From the NCBI GenBank assembly GCA_003134675.1, contig PLBZ01000038.1, positions 1-16,857 of the forward strand: 16,857 bases of DNA, read 5' to 3'. Each line of letters starts with the position of its first letter. The first letter of the stretch is position 1. Positions 13,903 through 16,857 of this stretch are shown here, one piece after another. The stretch comes from Solirubrobacterales bacterium. Lineage in GTDB: Bacteria > Actinomycetota > Thermoleophilia > Solirubrobacterales > Solirubrobacteraceae. The notes beneath the pieces were generated by a model. That model searched no databases. It worked only from the letters and a program-made list of their open reading frames with translations, and had not been told where the DNA came from. Made by a program: the position numbers and the translations under genes.

Positions 13903-15171
13903 ATGCCGGTAAGCGCGCCACAGATCGTGCTCGAGCGGCTGCATCACCTGCCCGGCGGCAAGGCGCTGCTCGAATTGGCGGCTGGCCGGGACGACGTCGA
14001 GCTCGTCGGTGGCGCGGTACGCGACCTGCTGCTCGGACATACGCCTCGCGAGCTCGACGTAGTGGTGGCGGACGACGCGATCGGATTTGCGGGCGAACTT
14101 GCCCGCCGTGTCGGAAGCCTCGCCGGAGAAAACCCCGACGAACGCTTTGAGTCGACCTTCCACGAGCGCTTTCGCACAGCGCTCGTATGGTGGGGCGGAG
14201 GGCGAATCGACATCGCCAGCAGGCGCGCCGAGTCATACCCAGCACCCGGTGCGCTCCCCGACGTTCGTCCGGGCTCACCCGAGCAGGATCTACTGCGCCG
14301 GGACTTCACCGTCAACGCGATCGCTGTGTCGCTGACAGATGCCCAGATGCGATCGGCGCCACATGCCGAGGAGGACATGGCACGTGGTGTCCTGCGCGTG
14401 CTGCATGAGCAGAGCTTCATCGATGACCCGACGCGCCTGCTGCGGATGGCTCGCTATGCGGCGCGGCTCGGGTTTGAGGTCGAGGGGAGCACCGCTACGC
14501 TGGCCAGAGAGGCGATCGTCGAGGGCGCGCTGGGGACGGTCTCCGGCGCAAGGATCGGCACCGAGCTGCGACTGGCGCTGGGCGAACCGGGCGCGGTGGC
14601 GGCGCTGGCTGCCATGAGCGAGCTGGGCGTGCTCGGCGCGTTGCACCCGCGGCTGCGCTTCGAGGAACCCGTCGCTGGCAAGGCGCTCGCGCTGCTGCCC
14701 GAGGACGGTCGGGCCGACCTGGCTTTGCTTGCGTCGCTGGTGCTCCCCCTGGTGCTCCGTGCGGACGGAGACCCGCATGCGGAGATCGTCGCACTGCTGG
14801 ACCGGTGGAATTTCCCGGCTGGAGATCGCGACCGTGTGGCGGCGGCGGCCGTGGCGGTACCGCGGCTGATCGAGGAGCTGGGAGAGACCGAGCGCCCTTC
14901 CGCCTTGCGCGAGACCGCGCTCGGCGTGCCGTTGGAGGGCGTCTCCCTGGCGGGGGCACTGGGTGCTGAGGAGCCCGCCCGTCGCTGGTTGGAGCAAACG
15001 CGCCACGTCCACCTGGAGATCACCGGCGAAGACCTGCTCGCCGCGGGTATACCCGAAGGACCGGAGATCGGATACCGCCTCGAAGCGGTCCTACGCAGGA
15101 AGCTGGATGACGAACTCGCCTCGCCAGGACGCGACGCGGAGCTGACCGCGGCCTTGGATGCATGCGTATGA
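13903..15171 (+). CDS. cca: tRNA nucleotidyltransferase / poly(A) polymerase family (CCA- or A-adding enzyme)
   Basis: A 422-residue class II nucleotidyltransferase that probably adds or repairs the 3' CCA of tRNA. Motif A is LVGGAVRDLLLG (34-45) followed by ELD at 50-52, where the family normally shows DxD; D103 is in RIDIA. Motif B is RRDFTVNAI (132-140); the R-rich region reads SFIDDPTRLLRMARYAARLG (171-190). The VLRVLHEQSF stretch preceding it resembles the subgroup that includes A-adding enzymes of organisms with split CC/A activities, so the precise activity is open. The C-terminal helical tail (to 422) has no HD or CBS domain that I can see. It lies 25 bp after hisF and overlaps pgeF. 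Confidence 0.88.
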   Translation: MPVSAPQIVLERLHHLPGGKALLELAAGRDDVELVGGAVRDLLLGHTPRELDVVVADDAIGFAGELARRVGSLAGENPDERFESTFHERFRTALVWWGGGRIDIASRRAESYPAPGALPDVRPGSPEQDLLRRDFTVNAIAVSLTDAQMRSAPHAEEDMARGVLRVLHEQSFIDDPTRLLRMARYAARLGFEVEGSTATLAREAIVEGALGTVSGARIGTELRLALGEPGAVAALAAMSELGVLGALHPRLRFEEPVAGKALALLPEDGRADLALLASLVLPLVLRADGDPHAEIVALLDRWNFPAGDRDRVAAAAVAVPRLIEELGETERPSALRETALGVPLEGVSLAGALGAEEPARRWLEQTRHVHLEITGEDLLAAGIPEGPEIGYRLEAVLRRKLDDELASPGRDAELTAALDACV

Positions 15172-15854
15172 ACGCCGAGGAGCTCGCCTTTGATCTGCCC
15201 GGCGGCGCCCGAGCGCTGTTCACAACACGTGCCCAAGGCAACCTGTCGAGCGTTGGCGGCGATGATGCCGAGCATGGCCTGCAGGCACGGAAACGGCTGC
15301 GCGAACAGCTTGGCGTGCAAAGCCTGCTGCGTGGCTACCAGGTCCACGGCACCGTTGTGCGGCGGGTGAGGACTGGTGCGCAAGCGGGCGATGATGTGCA
15401 GGCCGATGGACAGGCCACTGCCCTGCGCGACGTAGGAGTCATGGTTCTCACGGCTGACTGCCTGCCCGTCGGCCTCGGCACGACTGGCGCCGTCGCGATG
15501 ATCCATGCGGGCTGGCGTGGGCTGGCGGCCGGGGTGCTGGAGGAGGGAGTGCGGGCGCTCGAGGAGCTCGGTAGCGGCGATGAGATCGTCGCGATCATCG
15601 GTCCCGGCGCCGGTCCCTGCTGCTACGAGGTCGGCCCTGAGGTGCATGCGGCGTTCGGTGGAGCTCATAGGATTGAGAGCCCGCCCACCCGGCGGATCGA
15701 CCTGAAGGCGATCGCCCGCGAGCGGCTGCTGCTGGCGGGCGTGGCCGACGTGAGAGACATCGCGGCGTGCACGATCTGCGACGAGCGCTACTTCTCCCAC
15801 CGGCGCGAAGGTGCTCGCGCCGGCCGCCAGGGTGCGGTCGCATGGCTCAACTGA
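15168..15854 (+). CDS. pgeF: Peptidoglycan editing factor PgeF / YfiH (polyphenol oxidase family)
   Basis: A 228-residue DUF152 (YlmD/YfiH) protein. In E. coli the family member prevents misplacement of L-Ser in peptidoglycan stems; relatives show laccase or purine-nucleoside activities. Conserved features are QVHG (H60), TADCLPV (C98), HAGWRG (H113), IGPGAGPCCYEVG and the C-terminal CTICDERYFSHRREG. The metal-site His/Cys/His set is complete. I chose ATG 15168 because it overlaps the cca stop (ATGA); ATG 15162, two codons upstream, is also possible. It is followed by yggS (13-bp overlap) and sepF, the ylmD-ylmE-ylmF order. Confidence 0.92.
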   Translation: MNAEELAFDLPGGARALFTTRAQGNLSSVGGDDAEHGLQARKRLREQLGVQSLLRGYQVHGTVVRRVRTGAQAGDDVQADGQATALRDVGVMVLTADCLPVGLGTTGAVAMIHAGWRGLAAGVLEEGVRALEELGSGDEIVAIIGPGAGPCCYEVGPEVHAAFGGAHRIESPPTRRIDLKAIARERLLLAGVADVRDIAACTICDERYFSHRREGARAGRQGAVAWLN

Positions 15855-16528
15855 TTTCCGGCCTGCGCGCGGAGAGGATTCGAGCGAACCTCGCCCAGGT
15901 GCACGGGGACATCGCTCAGGCAGCCGCCTCCGCTGGGCGAGACCCGGGGGAGGTGGAGGTGCTTGCCGCGACCAAGTATGTGTCCGTGACGGACCTGCCG
16001 ATTCTCGCCGAGGCCGGCATCCGCCTGGTCGGCGAGAACCGCGCGCAGGATCTTCAAACGAAGATCGCCGCTAGCCGATCTTCGATCGGTGGCGAGCTGT
16101 TTGCCTGGGACTTCATCGGCCAGCTCCAGAGTCGCAAGGTCCGCGCGATCGTGCCACACGTACGGCTGATCCACTCGGTCGCGACCGATTCCGCGCTGCG
16201 CGAGCTTGCCCGCCACCGCGAGCAGGCGCGCCCTGGACTGGAGATCCTGGTCGAGGTGAACGTCGCGCGCGAGCCCGGCAAGGCGGGCATTTCCCCTGAG
16301 GAAATCGACGCGTTCATCGAACGCTCACCCGTGCCTGTGGCAGGGCTGATGACGATGCCCCCGTACGCCACAGACCCCGAGAACAGCCGTCGCTCCTTTC
16401 AGGCGCTGCGCACGCTGGCGGACGAGCGCGGCCTGAAGCGGCTGTCGATGGGGACCTCGCAGGACTACCGCGTGGCGGTGCAAGAGGGCGCGACTATCGT
16501 GCGGATCGGCACGAGACTGTACAATTAG
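15842..16528 (+). CDS. PLP homeostasis protein (YggS/YlmE/PROSC family)
   Basis: A 228-residue, single-domain PLP-binding protein of the alanine-racemase N-terminal fold. The PLP lysine is K45 (LAATKYVSV); GENRAQDL, DFIGQLQSRKVR and GTSQDYRVAVQEG-ATIVRIGTRLY are the family blocks. These proteins have no known catalytic reaction and keep PLP and amino-acid pools balanced. Two small departures from the usual pattern are WDFIG for WHFIG and SMGTS for SMGMS. ATG 15842 is used because homologues start near here; the frame is open to 15767 inside pgeF. It overlaps pgeF by 13 bp and is separated from sepF by a 141-bp leader. Confidence 0.93.
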   Translation: MAQLISGLRAERIRANLAQVHGDIAQAAASAGRDPGEVEVLAATKYVSVTDLPILAEAGIRLVGENRAQDLQTKIAASRSSIGGELFAWDFIGQLQSRKVRAIVPHVRLIHSVATDSALRELARHREQARPGLEILVEVNVAREPGKAGISPEEIDAFIERSPVPVAGLMTMPPYATDPENSRRSFQALRTLADERGLKRLSMGTSQDYRVAVQEGATIVRIGTRLYN

Positions 16529-16533
16529 TCAGG

Positions 16534-16617
16534 TCCCGTGGATGGCAGACGACGCACGCAAGCGCAGGCGTGCTGGTAGCACGGCGAGCATTGCGGGTGG
16601 CGTCTGACGCCGCGGGA
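16534..16617 (+). ncRNA. Candidate structured leader RNA upstream of sepF
   Basis: In the 141-bp gap between yggS and sepF, an outer helix TCCCGTGG (16534-16541) with CCGCGGGA (16610-16617, one G-U) encloses a second helix CAGACG (16546-16551) with CGTCTG (16601-16606). Inside, two hairpins share bases and exclude each other: CACGC/GCGTG (16555-16559 with 16568-16572) and CGTGCT/AGCACG (16569-16574 with 16578-16583). A further palindrome, GGCGTC-T-GACGCC (16599-16611), competes with both helices. Nested helices with alternative pairing resemble a switch or attenuator, but I recognise no known riboswitch class and GC-rich DNA folds readily by chance. Confidence 0.35.
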
Positions 16618-16669
16618 TGGCTAGCATGAGCAGGGAAACCGGCTCGCCGGGCGAAAACTCAACCTAACT

Positions 16670-16857
16670 ATGGCTTTCAGTGATTCCTGGCATCGCGCGC
16701 TCGTGTACTTCGGCCTAGCCGAGGAGTATCACCACGACGATGGCTACGACGACGCGCCGGGGGGGGCGGGTTCCGAATCTGAATTGGAGGATCGCTACCG
16801 CGAGCGGCCGAACGTCCGCCGCCTACGCCGTCGCCGCGACGAGTTCGACGACATCTT
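16670..16857 (+). CDS. sepF: Cell division protein SepF, N-terminal part (cut by window end)
   Basis: The first 62 codons are present. It begins MAFSDSWHRALVYFGLAEEY, the amphipathic membrane-binding start of SepF, followed by the acidic, low-complexity linker (HHDDGYDDAPGGAGSESELE) and a basic segment (YRERPNVRRLRRRRDEFDD) before the core domain, which lies beyond the window. SepF anchors FtsZ to the membrane and helps Z-ring assembly in Gram-positive bacteria that often lack FtsA. Its place after pgeF and yggS is the classical ylmD-ylmE-ylmF order. No Shine-Dalgarno is visible before the ATG. A small CCGG/CCGG hairpin around CTCG (16640-16651) lies 18 bp upstream. Confidence 0.93.
   Translation, partial: MAFSDSWHRALVYFGLAEEYHHDDGYDDAPGGAGSESELEDRYRERPNVRRLRRRRDEFDDI

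Noticed and set aside
12198..13904. A 568-codon open frame on the minus strand across hisA, hisF and the spacer
   Set aside because: It is antisense to genes with complete active sites; its translation is Arg/His/Val-rich without recognisable domains. Long antisense frames are expected at this GC content.
14454..15800. A 448-codon minus-strand frame across cca and pgeF
   Set aside because: Shadow of two recognised genes; Ser/Arg/Ala-rich low-complexity translation.

Overview
The window looks like a chromosomal segment of a high-GC Gram-positive bacterium of the Actinomycetota. A Thermoleophilia-type lineage (Solirubrobacterales or Gaiellales) is my best guess. The reasons are the very high GC, many GTG starts and four-base gene overlaps, a pgeF-yggS-sepF division cluster, a MurA with Asp in place of the catalytic Cys, and a two-component ATP phosphoribosyltransferase (short HisG plus HisZ), which ordinary Actinomycetes generally lack. 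The taxonomic call is inference; no search was possible.

Layout. 1-376 (+) is the end of an rRNA operon: the last ~170 nt of 23S rRNA, a short spacer and 5S rRNA. A UUCG-capped hairpin at 436-455 lies between it and a convergent MMPL-family exporter gene (493-2661, -). 2761-5655 (-) is a compact four-gene envelope-stress operon, transcribed pspC/liaF-like gene, small two-helix membrane protein, histidine kinase, LuxR-type response regulator, with 4-bp overlaps at two of its three junctions. A diverged ~66-bp element containing GGGAATGTCCC lies upstream of this operon and again between the operon and the MMPL gene, in the same orientation.

5796-6821 is an accessory or decaying stretch. It holds a glyoxalase-fold (VOC) gene broken by an apparent single-base deletion, a perfect 27-nt palindrome, and a short minus-strand ORF whose start codon lies inside a GAAC-N4-GTTC (LexA/SOS-type) box placed just after a plausible promoter. 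About 280 nt without a supported gene then precede murA.

6822-16857 (+) is one long co-directional block: murA, then hisZ-hisG-hisD-hisB-hisH-hisA-hisF, then a tRNA nucleotidyltransferase (cca-like), pgeF, yggS and the start of sepF. HisZ/HisG make the first committed step of histidine synthesis, HisA and HisH/HisF carry the ring-forming middle, and HisB and HisD act late; hisE, hisI, hisC and a histidinol-phosphatase are not in the window. pgeF-yggS-sepF is the ylmD-ylmE-ylmF arrangement tied to cell division. Most junctions in the block overlap or are very short. Possible internal promoters precede hisF and cca, and the 141-nt gap before sepF can fold into a nested structure with alternative hairpins.

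Most interesting: the SOS-box mini-ORF, the shared element in front of the stress operon and the exporter, the MurA Cys-to-Asp change, the foldable sepF leader and the frameshifted VOC gene. I found no clear CRISPR, prophage, toxin-antitoxin or complete mobile element.
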